NCBI GenBank assembly: GCA_029718625.1
Contig: CM056378.1
Location: 63,573,027-63,637,026 of the forward strand
Origin: Synaphobranchus kaupii
Taxonomy: Eukaryota > Chordata > Actinopteri > Anguilliformes > Synaphobranchidae
DNA: 64,000 bases
Reading direction: 5' to 3'
Shown: positions 9,351 through 19,862 of the stretch, one piece after another
How positions within the stretch are numbered: the stretch's first letter is position 1
Layout: every line of letters begins with the position of its first letter
Position numbers and translations under genes: made by a program
The notes under the pieces: generated by a model
Told to the model about the DNA's origin: nothing
Database searches by the model: none
Seen by the model: only the letters and a program-made list of their open reading frames with translations

Positions 9351-9950
9351 GGACCAGTCTCTTCAGGCAATTCATGATTATTGGTGTTAATGCAACTGGC
9401 CTGTAGTTGTTGAGGCAGGTTATGGCTGTCTGCTTTTGGACTGGCACTATTGTGGAGGATTTTAAGCATATGGGGACAGTGCATTGTTCCAGGGACAAGT
9501 TAAAAATGTCTGAACACTCCCGCTAACTCAGAAGCACAGTCTCTGAGAACCCGTCCTGTGACTCCATCCGGGCCAGCTGCTTTTTGGAAGCTGGAGCTGG
9601 AGCAGTGGACATGACAGTCTCTGTCCTTTCCACCTCATGGCGGCCAAAGAAGTGGTTGAGCTGTTCTGCCAATGAGGCACTGCTGCTGGTGGTCGGGCCA
9701 TGCATGATGGGGGTCTGAGTTGTTGCAGTGACTCTCAATCCTCTGCTTGTGGGCTGCTTTGGCGTCTCTGATGCCCCTCTTGAGGTTAGACCTGGCCGCA
9801 CTGTACAATTCTTTGTTGCCGGACCGGAAAGCCATGTTGCGGTCTTTTAGCAGGAGTTGGATGTCTTTGGTCATCCATGGTTTGTTGTTGGGAAAAACAC
9901 GGATGAAAAACACGGATGCACGGGGGGCTAACCTTCTCTTTTCCTCTCTC
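9351..9950 (-). pseudogene. LINE fragment, endonuclease-RT linker and RT N-terminus
   Basis: On the minus strand the frame from about 9950 reads PNNKPWMTKDIQLLLKDR and GIRDAKAAHKQRIESH, the linker before the reverse transcriptase of Rex1/CR1-like LINEs. After a frame change, the stretch near 9470-9355 reads [15 protein letters not shown] and [13 protein letters not shown], the first RT motif block. It stops at the TTAA at 9347-9350. This is an upstream part of the same LINE type as 6001-7240, but roughly 100 residues of RT are missing between them. Several stops and frame changes make it non-functional. Confidence 0.7.
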
Positions 9951-9954
9951 ACCC

Positions 9955-10459
9955 TGAGCTGCAGATTACTCCGGCCCGTCCCCTTCTCACCCTGAGTTTG
10001 CAGACTGCTCCAGTTATGCCCCTCACCCTGAGTTTGCAGACTGCTTCGGACCCGTCCCCCCTTTGGTTTATCCTCCCGACTTCACGCAACCGGAGTCCCA
10101 GATGCATCACCCCGCCCCCTTTGAACTGATGATTGAACTGATTATTGAATTGACTATTACCATTCAGTCCACCTTTAGTCTAAACCGGGCCGGCCAGCGA
10201 AGGATGGGCACCCCCTCTCTAGCCAGGTTCCTTCCGAGATTTCTTCCTACTGGGGAGTTTTTTCTTGCCACTGTTCAGTATTTTTTTCTCCCCTACCGGG
10301 GAGTTTTTTACCTCATTTTGCTGGTTGGGGGCTAAGGCCTGGTTTTTTGCTCAATTTTCCTTCTGTTTCCCTGTGCAGCGTCTTTGTGACAGTTCTCTGT
10401 AAAAAGCGCTATACAAATAAAATTGAATTGAATTGAATTGAATTGAATTGAATTGAATT
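9955..10459 (+). mobile_element. 3' end of a CR1/L2-type LINE with ATTGA tail
   Basis: Only 3' UTR is present. It contains GTTCCTTCCGAGATTTCTTCC and two mirrored TTGCCACTGTTC / GGGGAGTTTTTT blocks typical of this fish LINE UTR, ends with AAAAGCGCTATACAAATAAA and then tandem AATTG units (10420-10457). At its start, CACCCTGAGTTTGCAGACTG is repeated about three times (9951-10050) in imperfect form. Confidence 0.7.
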
Positions 10460-10990
10460 TTGTGGTTGTGACATTGTCTATACAGCTTTTTATGTAAAAC
10501 AATACAGTGGAAGTGAGTGTTAATGTCCTTATCCTTCAATAAATCTGCAGTTAAAACAGTCTTGTAGCTGCTCTGAAGCTCCCTCAGGCCATACTTGTAC
10601 ATCCCTAGCAGCTGGTTTGACCGTGTTGATAAGAGGTCTGTATGCTGGGGTTAAAAACAGAAAGTGGTGGTCAGATTGGCCTAGGTTTGCTAATGGCAGT
10701 TAGCAGATAGCCCAAGGCTGCTGTAGTATTCGCGGCCGGTGGTATGTATACAGCAGTAAATATCGCAACAGTGAATTCCCGCGGCATATAGAGAGGGCGA
10801 TTATTATTGATAAATATTCTAAGCGATTTGCCTATGGCTCTGGAACTACCAACTAGAGTTTTCTCTTGGCAAAAACAACATGCCAAAAGGGCTGCGGAAG
10901 GATATTTAAATTTAAGCTGATTAAGTCGATAAAAATCAATAAATATAAATGCAACTATATATAATCATTGTTAGTAACCATGGTATAAGT
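10460..10990. other. Spacer, nothing recognised
   Basis: No gene or repeat identified. Confidence 0.35.
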
Positions 10991-11102
10991 GCATTAATGT
11001 CCAAGGAACCGGGCATTACACAGTTTGAATGCCCTTTGCAATTTACTACCTCCGCATCAGGCATTCAAACTGTGTAATGTCTGGCTCCTCAGACATTATT
11101 GC
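10991..11102. repeat. 112-bp hairpin (44-bp arms)
   Basis: The left arm 10991-11034 and the right arm 11059-11102 are imperfectly complementary along about 44 bases, with an uninterrupted core ATTACACAGTTTGAATGCC. The loop is about 24 bases. It may be a small foldback element; a structured RNA cannot be excluded from sequence alone. Confidence 0.6.
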
Positions 11103-11328
11103 TTACTTAAATCATCATCACATTTGTCTGTTATTTTCTTAAGTAATATATCTGGCTTATAGACCTGTGAAATTACTTTATAGAATTTTCTTGTGGAATG
11201 TTTTGTATTGTTTCTATTAACTAAAAATGCGTCTAATTCCCTTCTTTCATTTGTCCCTTTTAAGTTAAAGTTTTGATTAATACGTTTTTATATGTAGCTA
11301 AATATTGAAAATATGCTTTACCAGTTAG

Positions 11329-11975
11329 TGTAAGGGGGAGTGTAAGGTTCGGAGAACCAAACGCGACCGATAAGGATTTCTAAAAGCGTATCTAAAGAGA
11401 TACGCCACAAAACGCAGAAGAAGCCACACCAGGACTGATACAACACAGGATCGGGAGCAAAACTTCCCTAGCACAAGGCAAAACAAAGCAACCTCCAAAA
11501 ACTGAGGCGATCTCGATAACAGCGAGAATAACTAACAAAAGAACCTCACACACTAAATAATTAGGCGTAACAAGAGGTGATGAAACAAAACAAAACTCGA
11601 AAAAACGAGTGAAGGAAAAGAATACAAAAGACTTGAAAGGAAGATTGGAAAGGAAAGAGAAAACCAATCTAATCTAAATCATATAACCGGACTTGCTGCA
11701 TTTCCTATTCGTACAAACCAGAAATGCAGCGACCGAAATTCCTTTACCTTACCGACTTCGTTTGTCAACATAGCAAAGACAATATCGAAGTCCAGAAAAT
11801 TCCGAAGTCCTGAGGTATTTATAGCCGGCAGGAAACGCAAAACAGGCAAAGGGAATAATTGTCGGGCAAGAAACGAATACCGGAACGGAGGCAGAAAAAA
11901 TCAGATAAAGCGTCCTGACGACGCCAAAAGGAAAACCGAACACAGAAACAGCAGAGGCTGCTAGAAACCATGACA
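11329..11975 (-). mobile_element. Solo LTR, TGTCATGG family, 647 bp, TSD GTTAG
   Basis: Read on the minus strand it starts TGTCATGGTTTCTAGC and ends CCTTACACTCCCCCTTACA. GTTAG flanks both ends (11324-11328 and 11976-11980). A TATA box GCTATAAATACC is present on the minus strand near 11815-11826. Related LTRs occur at 12074 (fragment), 26573, 34890, 49663 and probably 60363. No internal region is attached. Confidence 0.85.
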
Positions 11976-12073
11976 GTTAGTTGGTATTTCTCTTTTAAAT
12001 CTGTGAAGGACATTATGTGGTTATTTCTAATATACCAGGTTTTTAATATACCAGATCCCTTTTCAGATCCATA

Positions 12074-12225
12074 TGTCATGGTTATTTGCAGCCTTTGCTT
12101 TTCTACGTTTTTGGTTTCCTTTTTGGCGTCGTCAGGACGCTCTATCAGATTTTTTCCACCTCCGTTCTGGTATTCGTGTCTTGCCCGACAATTATTCCCT
12201 TCACCTGTTTTGTGTTTCCTGCCGG
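12074..12225 (+). mobile_element. Fragment of the same LTR family, opposite orientation
   Basis: Starts TGTCATGGTTATTTGCAGCC and follows the LTR at 11329-11975 closely (GGCGTCGTCAGGACGC, CTTGCCCGACAATTATTCCC) until TTCCTGCCGG at 12225, just before the TATA position, where similarity stops. It lies only 98 bases from the reversed full copy. Confidence 0.75.
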
Positions 12226-12235
12226 TGATTTATTG

Positions 12236-12557
12236 ACCGGTGATTTAAATTGGGATTGGCTGAAATCAACATCTAATGCTTTTAAAGATATACGTATGTG
12301 TCTCACTAAATTTTACCCAGGTTATTTGGAGCCCGACACATCCCAATGCCAAATTTCCTGATAAATCGTCTTTAATTCACTTGTTCCTAACAAATGGCCC
12401 ACACAGGTGCTCCATGACAGGTGTTTTTGCGAATGACGTAAGTGACCACTGTGTGATTGCTGCAGTCAGAAACACCAGGGTTCCTAAGACTAAACCCTGT
12501 GTCATGGTAAAACGTAATATGAGGGCCTTTGTTGATCAAGATTTCTTTCATGACTTG
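12236..12557 (+). pseudogene. LINE endonuclease fragment
   Basis: Two frames joined by a shift near 12275-12290 show GDLNWDWL (about 12238-12261), LIHLFLTNGPHR and FANDVSDHCVIAAVR. The SDH motif is the conserved C-terminal motif of apurinic-type LINE endonucleases. The frame is cut at 12557 by the LTR that starts at 12558. It resembles the same LINE type as the RT relic at 18735-19860. Confidence 0.7.
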
Positions 12558-12848
12558 TGTTACGCCCCTTCGCCAGTAGGGGGGTTAGTTGTGTCTCACC
12601 TGATCTAATTATTTCCAGGAAATGGAGAACACCTGTATGGGGGCCTATTTAAGATGCGCTGATCCACTGCTTCAGCCTCTCTCTCCTTCACACCTGGACC
12701 ACATTGCTCTGCCTAAGATGCCTGATTCCGGCTGTTAAACTAGAGATTGTTGTATGTGGCTGTGGCAAGCTCTACAATAAATTATAACTCTTTTGATAAA
12801 CCTGGTGTTGGTTCTGATTATGTTGGGTACTACACCGAGTACGTAACA
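12558..12848 (+). mobile_element. 5' LTR (291 bp) of a retroelement
   Basis: The interval begins TGTTACGCCCC and ends GAGTACGTAACA, so the terminal heptamers TGTTACG / CGTAACA are inverted repeats. Promoter-like CTATTTAAGATG lies near 12646-12657 and AATAAA near 12776-12781. A primer-binding site follows at 12853. I found no matching downstream LTR and no gag or pol in the next 2.5 kb. Confidence 0.7.
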
Positions 12849-12852
12849 TAAA

Positions 12853-12870
12853 TGGGGGCTCGACCGAGAT
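12853..12870 (+). promoter_or_regulatory. Primer-binding site, tRNA-Pro-like
   Basis: TGGGGGCTCGACCGAGAT, four bases after the LTR, differs at two positions from the tRNA-Pro primer-binding site used by many gammaretroviruses and related elements. The spacing from the LTR end (TAAA) is slightly longer than usual. Confidence 0.6.
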
Positions 12871-13715
12871 TTTTTGAATCCTATTGATTTATGACAGTGT
12901 GTAAGCACATTGTCATTTTGTCTGCTTAGTTACTTTGAATGGTGTTTAGTAACGCTGGCATTGTTGTGCATATAGCACGCTTTGCGCAGACCCATTACCG
13001 CACCTTTGGTTTATTTTGTTTTTGTGATCCATTGTGAAGGAGAAAAGCAATTTGTAATCCCATCAGTTTTACTAATACGTGAGTAATTATTTTGTTTGCC
13101 AACTGACCTTTGGTGAGTATTAATGCAGCAATGTATCTGAATTGTTTAGAACTTTAAACCGTTCACCCCTTGTTAGGCTAGTCATCGGACAGGTCATTGT
13201 TGAGACTTGTCATTTTATTATTTTGCCTTTCTTATTTTTGGTGGTTATTATGAGTGGGGGTACGCTTCAGAGGCCTGAAGTGACTCGTTGCTGATAGTAC
13301 TCATGAGTGCAGCGTTTAAAGTCGCCTCGAGCGCAAAAAGCCACTGAAGATTAGTGTAGTTTATTCCTTAGAAGGGATTGAACGATTTAAAAATAAAATT
13401 TGTCACGTTATATTTTATAAATTGCAAGCCTGTTGTGTACAGATTTCTTGTTCCCCTGTTATTTGCCTGGTGCCTAATTACTGCCTAATTGATTGCTATA
13501 AATTTATGCCCTACGTTTTTATATGGGATTTGATTCTTATTCTATAGCAAGTTTTCCTGGGCAGTGCGTCTTGTTTGGGTAATTTCCATTTATTCGGCTC
13601 TGCCGATTAGCAAACTTTGGTGTTCAGTGTCCTTGTAATTTCATTTTGGTGTTGTTACTAAGGACCAAAAAAAAATTAGCTTGCTTGTTTATTGGACAAC
13701 CTTAATTGGCGCTCG
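12871..13715. other. Non-coding, possible remains of the retroelement interior
   Basis: AT-rich sequence without gag or pol frames. Nothing else recognised. Confidence 0.35.
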
Positions 13716-14045
13716 TAGGAAACTAGTAGCATCCACTACCAAACGCACTTAAACACTCCAAGGTGCACCCAAAGCAAATAAAATACGACGACAGTCTATC
13801 TGGGTTATTTTCAGTGATTATACCATCATTTTCAAACTAGTCAAACTATCGTTGAATCCTTTACTTTGTGCTCACCTAAATTCTCAGTGGAAGTACGGCG
13901 GCGGAGCTAGTTGTAGATTAGCCAGGGTATCTGCCTGTAGGCTATCTGCTGTACTCCACAGTTGCCGACACAATCCGTTTTGCCGTAAAGTTACATATTT
14001 GGTAGATGTGGAAGTAAGCTGTTTTGTGAAACTGTTCTGTAGGCC
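13716..14045 (-). mobile_element. Fragment of a Kolobok-like TTAA element
   Basis: This interval matches, in inverse orientation, 62465-62812 of the element at 61947-62957: the shared landmarks are ACTAGTAGCATCCACTAC, CACTTAAACACTCCA, CGACGACAGTCTATC and GTTGCCGACACAATCCG. The outer inverted end and the THAP part are absent here. Confidence 0.7.
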
Positions 14046-14084
14046 CAAGAAAGCCTCATAAGCAAGCTCCTATATAAATATTTA

Positions 14085-15125
14085 TATAATACAGTCAAGA
14101 TCTAGTGGAAAAGTACTGAGATGGGAGGTGGCAAGAGGATGCAGGATAGTTCTCTGTCAGCAAAGACGAGGGCATCTAGCACACCAGTCAAAACAGGAAT
14201 GTTTTCCTCCTGTGTTCCATAACTAAGCTGATAAGATAGATCATGCTGACCGAACAGGTGGGAGAAGAATAAAAAATAAGGGAAATTAAGGAAAATTTCA
14301 TAGTCTGATTAAAAGGCACAGGAGGAAAGGTCACAAACAATTTTATTTGATAGATCAAGAGTGCCCCCAAGCGCATAGGGTAAGAACAGGTCATATAACA
14401 TATTTATTTTTTGCCTAATTTGTTATTGGATAAAATAAGATATTATGAAAGGGTGTTACCACATATTATTGGTGTATTAGTAATGTAAAGGAGGAATTAT
14501 GATATTATATAAGCTAATGTTTGTTTTTGTTCGGGGAATTCCGAATCCTCTGCATAGGTTTAAGGTTTTCCCACGTTGAATCAACGTTTAAACGTTTAAT
14601 AAAAGATTAAATTTAATAGAAGATTCTGCTATTTCCTTCATCTTTATCTTGAGAATTCTTCAACTCGAAAACCCATCTCAAATTGAACCTAATGAGGAGA
14701 GAGTAAAGGACTTCCCTCCGCATATTTGGCAAGCCAGCCAGGACTCCAAGATCCCGGGAAGGACGTTTTATCCTCAAGTTAGAGACGGGTCAACCATAGT
14801 GAGAGGTAAGCAGACACCTTTTTCATAAAAAGTCTGCAGAGAGGAATTACCCGTATTCCGTTGGCCCCAAGTGTAGTCTTCCACCGGTGACGGGGCTCCA
14901 GTGGGTGAGTGGAGAAAAAAAATTATAAGTAAATAAATAGGATAATTAGGAAAAAATTGTGATGAAGTGAAATAAGCAGGAGTGTTGAAAAAAAGTGTGA
15001 TTTTACTGTGATTTTTGAAAAGGTTTGAGCTCTGAGTGTGATTTAGTGAAAAAGTTTGAGCTCTGAGTGTGATTTTGTGATTTTTGAAAAAGTTTGAGCT
15101 CTGATTGTGATTTTGTGATTTATGA
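14085..15125 (+). mobile_element. Retrovirus-like LTR and leader remnant (tentative)
   Basis: A TATA-like TATATAAGC (about 14507) is followed about 90 bases later by AATAAAAG (about 14598), the spacing of an LTR U3-R-U5. Next comes TTTGGCAAGCCAGCCAGGACTC near 14725, which could include a primer-binding site, then a splice-donor-like AGGTAAGC (about 14805). The leader holds three imperfect 45-base tandem units with GTTTGAGCTCTGA.GTGTGA (15023-15125). No gag, pol or env frame follows. The LTR start is not defined. Confidence 0.4.
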
Positions 15126-15461
15126 CAACACTGTGGGGGAGCAATAGGGCTCCAAGTTAGCTAACCAAAATCTCTGAAATAACAAGAAATTCCGGGTTGT
15201 GGGTCGCGTAGAGGTTGTGTGTAAAGGGACGCCTTTCCCTTCAAACAGTCCGCCACAAACGGTGATAGAGTGAAGCAGTCGAAAGATACTGCCACTGCTA
15301 TATTACGGTAGGGACAGTTAGGGAAGCAGTGTTGTGAAAAAAAATTAATAAAAAAAAGTTATGTTGTGTGGCCAAATAATTTACTATTGTTAATAATACT
15401 ATAATTTTTGTTATGATCTTTTGTAAATAGTACTATATGTATATACATATATCTCAATTAA

Positions 15462-18282
15462 CCTCTTCCTACCGAGGGCAAAATAGGCCAATTTTTGCCT
15501 GTTTTCACTAGTGACAAACAAAGGTGGTTATCTCAAAAACTATAAATGGTACAAATATGGTTCATGGCTTTTATTAAAGCAGACACCTGCAGTATTACGA
15601 CTAAGCAGTGAGAACTCATAGAAATCCAGTTTTTGATACTTAACTACAACAATTTATGTACAGAAAATATAAAAAAACTAAAAAACGGGTACCTACATTC
15701 AAGTTTAAGAATTTTTACCTGGGGAGCTACAAATGCTATGGAGGAAATGACTCCTCTATCTGATTCATCAATATGCTGCCTACCTCTGGTAACAATCTGG
15801 TGTCAATACCTCAAACCATTCATATTTTACAGGGTTTTTTTCAGGTGAACCTTTTTCGTTATCCAAATGGTGCCAAATGTGCCAAAAATGGCAATGTTCC
15901 AGAAAGGTCTCAATATGATTTATTTTTTAGTTTTTTACAATAAAATTAGATAATTTGTCAATATTGGCAATAAAAGTTCATTTTTAGATGTGTTCTTGGT
16001 GCTCTTCATATTACACAACTAATTACCCAAGGTTACAAAAAGCTGTCAAAACCCATGTAGCAGCACAGTGAATCTTGTGTATTTCACCAGAGCCCCATTA
16101 GCCAGAAATGAGTCCAGGAATGTGCAAACAGGTTTTCAAATGAATAATGGGAATAGTATGAAACTTCCCTACACATTACTGCTTGCCAGTCCTGTCCTTT
16201 ATTCTGTTGCCACCTCCTATGACAGGGACGTTGGGGTTGGGTTTTAGGAGGCAAAACTTTATACATGACAAACATATATCAACTATATACAAGTGCACTA
16301 AGGTGTACTACTAAAAGTGCAGTGGATAAAAAATCAAAAGTCCACCAGTTTCCTAGATAAAAAATAAAAACACCCCTGCTGTAACAAATAAAAAGATCCT
16401 TGCCCTCTAATTGCTGAAGTTACCGTATTTACACAAAGAAAGTACAAAATGGCAGGGTCCAAAAAGCTAAAAAAAAATGAACTAAAAACAAAAAAAAACA
16501 TGGGGGTGGAGGGTGAGGAGAGATTATTTAACCATTCATACAGAAGCCATTTAGACTACACATTCCCTCAGGAGAGCAATCTGCATCATTACAAACCCCA
16601 CTAACCCTGTCCATGGAATTGTCCACCGTGATGATATACCCATTAGTCCCCCTTATACAACAACAATCAACAATAATAATAATAAACAAGTACTCCCTCA
16701 TGTTATCATGTTCTCTCCCTCATACCATGCATAAATTGCCATTTTGTTTACCTGCACAGCCTTCTGTACTACATACAGAACAATTTACTCATGTGACCGA
16801 TTTTATGCATAAGTATATAAGGTTAGTTAGCTTCACAGAAGAAACACGGATTCACACATTGCAGCTAAATTGCACATTTCCTTCGATGCTTACACCAAAC
16901 TTACCGTTTCCACAAACATCTGTGTTGTTGGCAACGCCACGTAACACGTGCGAGTTTGTCAACACAGACAATACACCCTTCAAGTTTACTTCATAAATTA
17001 TTTATCATAGCGTTGGAATGTGCAATTTGTAATATTAATTGTATGAAAAACAATAAAATACAGTTGACAATGTAATTACGAACCCGCATGGCATTGCGTG
17101 AATTCACACTGGTATATCGAAAAATCGGTAATACCACCAGCCCTAACGACGTTACCTGCCATGGCGAAATTCAATGCGTTTATAGCATAACACTGTTAGT
17201 ATGATAAAACAACTTACATGTCAGCAACATCATCTCGGTCATCAGTGGATTCAGCGTCACTGAGACAGGATGAGTCTCCCTCGGCAAAAACATCTTCTGG
17301 CTTATCCAGTTTGTCTAGCACTTGGTGCACGGATAAACGCCTCAAAAATCTCGACATAACTACACAAAAACTGTCTCAAAAATACTCTAAAGTAAAAAAA
17401 TGTAACTGCGGGCCTTACCTAATTAATTGTGCTTTGCTAAACGGAATGTAGCGAGCTACGCTACAAGGTAAAAACACTGCGCCATCTTGGTTCGATAATT
17501 ACGCGTGGGTTGGCACTTCCTTATACGCAGGGCAGGATTTCCTTTTTTTACGACGGCATTGTGTTAAATGAGGGCTTGTTTGAAAGATAAGAGTCTTGGC
17601 TATTGCCTGGAATATTTGACAGACAGTTTTAAAACCCAATGGAAAGCAAATAATACTCAGAGTGGAGGTGGGTGGAAGACAGTTTTTCCCACTTCAGATA
17701 GGCCTATTGTGCTATCAGTCAAAGAAATACACCCAATTGACAACGGTTTTGCATAAATCTCTGCAAGCAAGTTCAAAACAACTCTGGCTAACATATACTA
17801 AGCCACGGGATTGGTACTCCAGAAACTGGCTGAGTTTCACAACGCCAAAGTGAACACAGCCGAACGAGTCGTAATCAAGTGCAAAAAAGTCGGTTTAAAA
17901 TTGGAAAAAAATAATGTACAGCCGTATGAAAGTTTTAAAGTATTTTTTCTTGAAGCCTAAAGGTATAATGATTTTTCAAACCAAAGTATTGTGAAATACA
18001 ATTAAGCAGAACAGTTTACCAGCACATTGTTTATGGTGTGACATCAAGCTGCAATACATGTTTGAGAATTAGGTCCGAGTTTCCAACGTTATTTACGAAG
18101 TTTTATCCCGACGTTTTGGGCTTAAAAACCACTTTCCCAGAAGGAATGGATATATCTTAAGGATATTTAATCAAAATATTGAGGTGAGCAGTTTATTATA
18201 TATTATTAAATTAATTAAATGTATAATTTAATAATTTCCGTAACGCCTGCGTTACCGCTAGGGGGCGTTTGGTATTAAGAGG
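15462..18282. mobile_element. piggyBac-like element copy A (2821 bp), TTAA on both sides
   Basis: The element starts CCTCTTCCTACCGAGGGC and ends GGTATTAAGAGG, and TTAA flanks it at 15458-15461 and 18283-18286. The right end carries ACCGCTAGGGGGCGTTTGG. Copy B (54093-56132) shares both ends and most of the body. The body is non-coding apart from a short minus-strand exon (next entry). TTAA duplication with CCT...AGG ends suggests piggyBac, by inference. Confidence 0.8.
17218..17357 (-). pseudogene. First exon of a piggyBac-like transposase (about 47 aa)
   Basis: On the minus strand an ATG at 17357 opens MSRFLRRLSVHQVLDKL, followed by an acidic stretch EDVFAEGDSSCLSDAE and DDRDDVAD. A splice-donor-like AT|GTAAGT lies at 17218/17217. 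Short acidic N-terminal exons like this are usual for piggyBac transposases. I see no catalytic exons downstream, so the copy is probably internally deleted. A similar MSRLFRSFSVQQKYG start occurs twice in copy B (near 54805 and 55205). Confidence 0.5.
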
Positions 18283-18286
18283 TTAA

Positions 18287-18730
18287 ATATTTCATAATTT
18301 TTATTTTATTTGCAGCAGTGCACAATTTAGCCATTTGGAGACACTAATGGACAACAGGATACACTGCTATATTTTGCATCATAGACCTTTAGTAGTTCTG
18401 CATATCATCCTCAGATTTTGCAAAACTTGTGGACATGGAGTTTATGATCCAGGAAATGTATATATATTACCGATTTCACTTATGTAGCTCTCAGCAAAAT
18501 AAAAAAAAACTATAAAAATCTTTTTTCCCTAAGTTTCTTTGCATTTGTGGCACTTTATTTTGACTTAAATTATGAAAATAAACAAATCTAAGTTTGTGTT
18601 GTAAATGGTACACCTGTCTTCTTTCATTTAAGCCATTTACCAAGTTTATGTGATGCTCACACCTGGAGTTATAAAGCCTTAAACAGAGCACCCCTAAATA
18701 GGTGAAATTTGCCATCTGCGCCAAGGGGTT
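18287..18730 (+). repeat. Dispersed TTAA-ended repeat C, copy a
   Basis: Runs from TTCATAATTTTTATTT to GCGCCAAGGGG, followed by TTAA (18731-18734). The same sequence occurs at 53455-53834 plus 57778-57847 (copy b) and reversed at 26263-28905 (copy c, split by an LTR). Shared landmarks: CAGTGCACAATTTA, GGACATGGAGTTTATGATCC, AGTTATAAAGCCTTAAACAG. The right end, TTAA + CCCCTTGGCGC read outward, looks piggyBac-like. A minus-strand open frame inside is not conserved and I do not call it. Confidence 0.7.
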
Positions 18731-18734
18731 AAAT

Positions 18735-19862
18735 GTATCATCTGATGTACCCCAGGACTCGGTCCTGGGCCCAATTCTGTTTACCATTTATGTGGATGAT
18801 CTGTGCCGAAATGTTCCCAATGCAAAGTTTCATTTTTATGCTGATGACACTCATCTATTGCGTGGATCCACTCTTACTCAAGCCCTTGGTTATTTGCAGA
18901 CTGCTTTTAATCTTGTGGAGTCTCAACTAATCGAACTGAAGCTTGTCTAAATGTTGCCAAAACTAAATTGATGTTGTTTTCAAATGGTAGGAAAACTACA
19001 GATCCTCCGCCCAATATTTTATCCTTGCAGGGCAGCCTGATCGAATTAGTGTCACACTCTAAGTATTTGGTCATTTTACTTGATGATTGTCTATCTTTCA
19101 GACCCCACATTGAAAGCCTTGTCAAAAAGTTGAAGCTTAAGCTGGGTTTTTTCTTTCGCAACAGGTCGTGCTTTTCTTTCATTGGCAGGAAAAAATTAGT
19201 TGCAGCCACCTTCCTCCCTGTACTCGACTATGGTCATCTACTGTATATGCCCCTGTCCATTATCTGCACTCACTGGACACTGTATCATAGTGCTCTGAGG
19301 TTTGTTACGGGCTGTAAAGCCCTTGCCACTGCACCCAATATGACAGGGTTGAGTGGCCCTCTCTGGCTGCACGTAGACTTACCCACTGGGACACATTTAT
19401 CTATAAATCTATTCTAGGCTTACTTCCATCGTACCTTGGTGGTCATATTTCTAGAATCTACAGTAATTATTGCTTACGATCAAGTGACTACAACCAGGTA
19501 ACCTTCCCCAAAGTCCGTACCAATCTTGGCAAACAGGCTTTTATGTTCTCTGCACCGACAGCCTGGAACTTACTTCAGAGTAACCTAAAATTGCAGGAAC
19601 TTATTCCACTTGGAACTTTAAAACAATTCAGAGATTTAGAAGTTGATTCCTTTTGTACTTGCACATGTTTTTTTGTGAACATGTAATTGTTCTTTTTTGT
19701 CTGTTTTTATTGCCTGTTTGTGTCTTGGCGTTTGTTTGTTTAATGTGTTGCCACTTTTATCTCTTTTATGCTGCTGTCTTGGCCAGGCTTCCCTTGAAAA
19801 AGAGGTATTTGTATCTCAATGGGACCTGCCTGGTTAAATAAAGGCTAAATAAATTTTTTTTT
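18735..19862 (+). pseudogene. LINE reverse transcriptase C-terminal half, frameshifted
   Basis: Motifs in order: VPQDSVLGPILFTIYVDDL (18746-18805; the usual Gly after Gln is replaced by Asp), FYADDTHLL (about 18834-18860, both catalytic Asp present), FSNGRKT, FRPHIESLVKKLKLKLGFF, and LVAATFLPVLDYGHLLYM. After a frame change near 19360 it continues in another frame (FPKVRTNLGKQAFMFSAPTAWN near 19507-19570). The 3' end is GGTTAAATAAAGGCTAAATAAA. At least two frameshifts. The 5' side is cut by repeat C at the TTAA 18731-18734. Confidence 0.75.
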
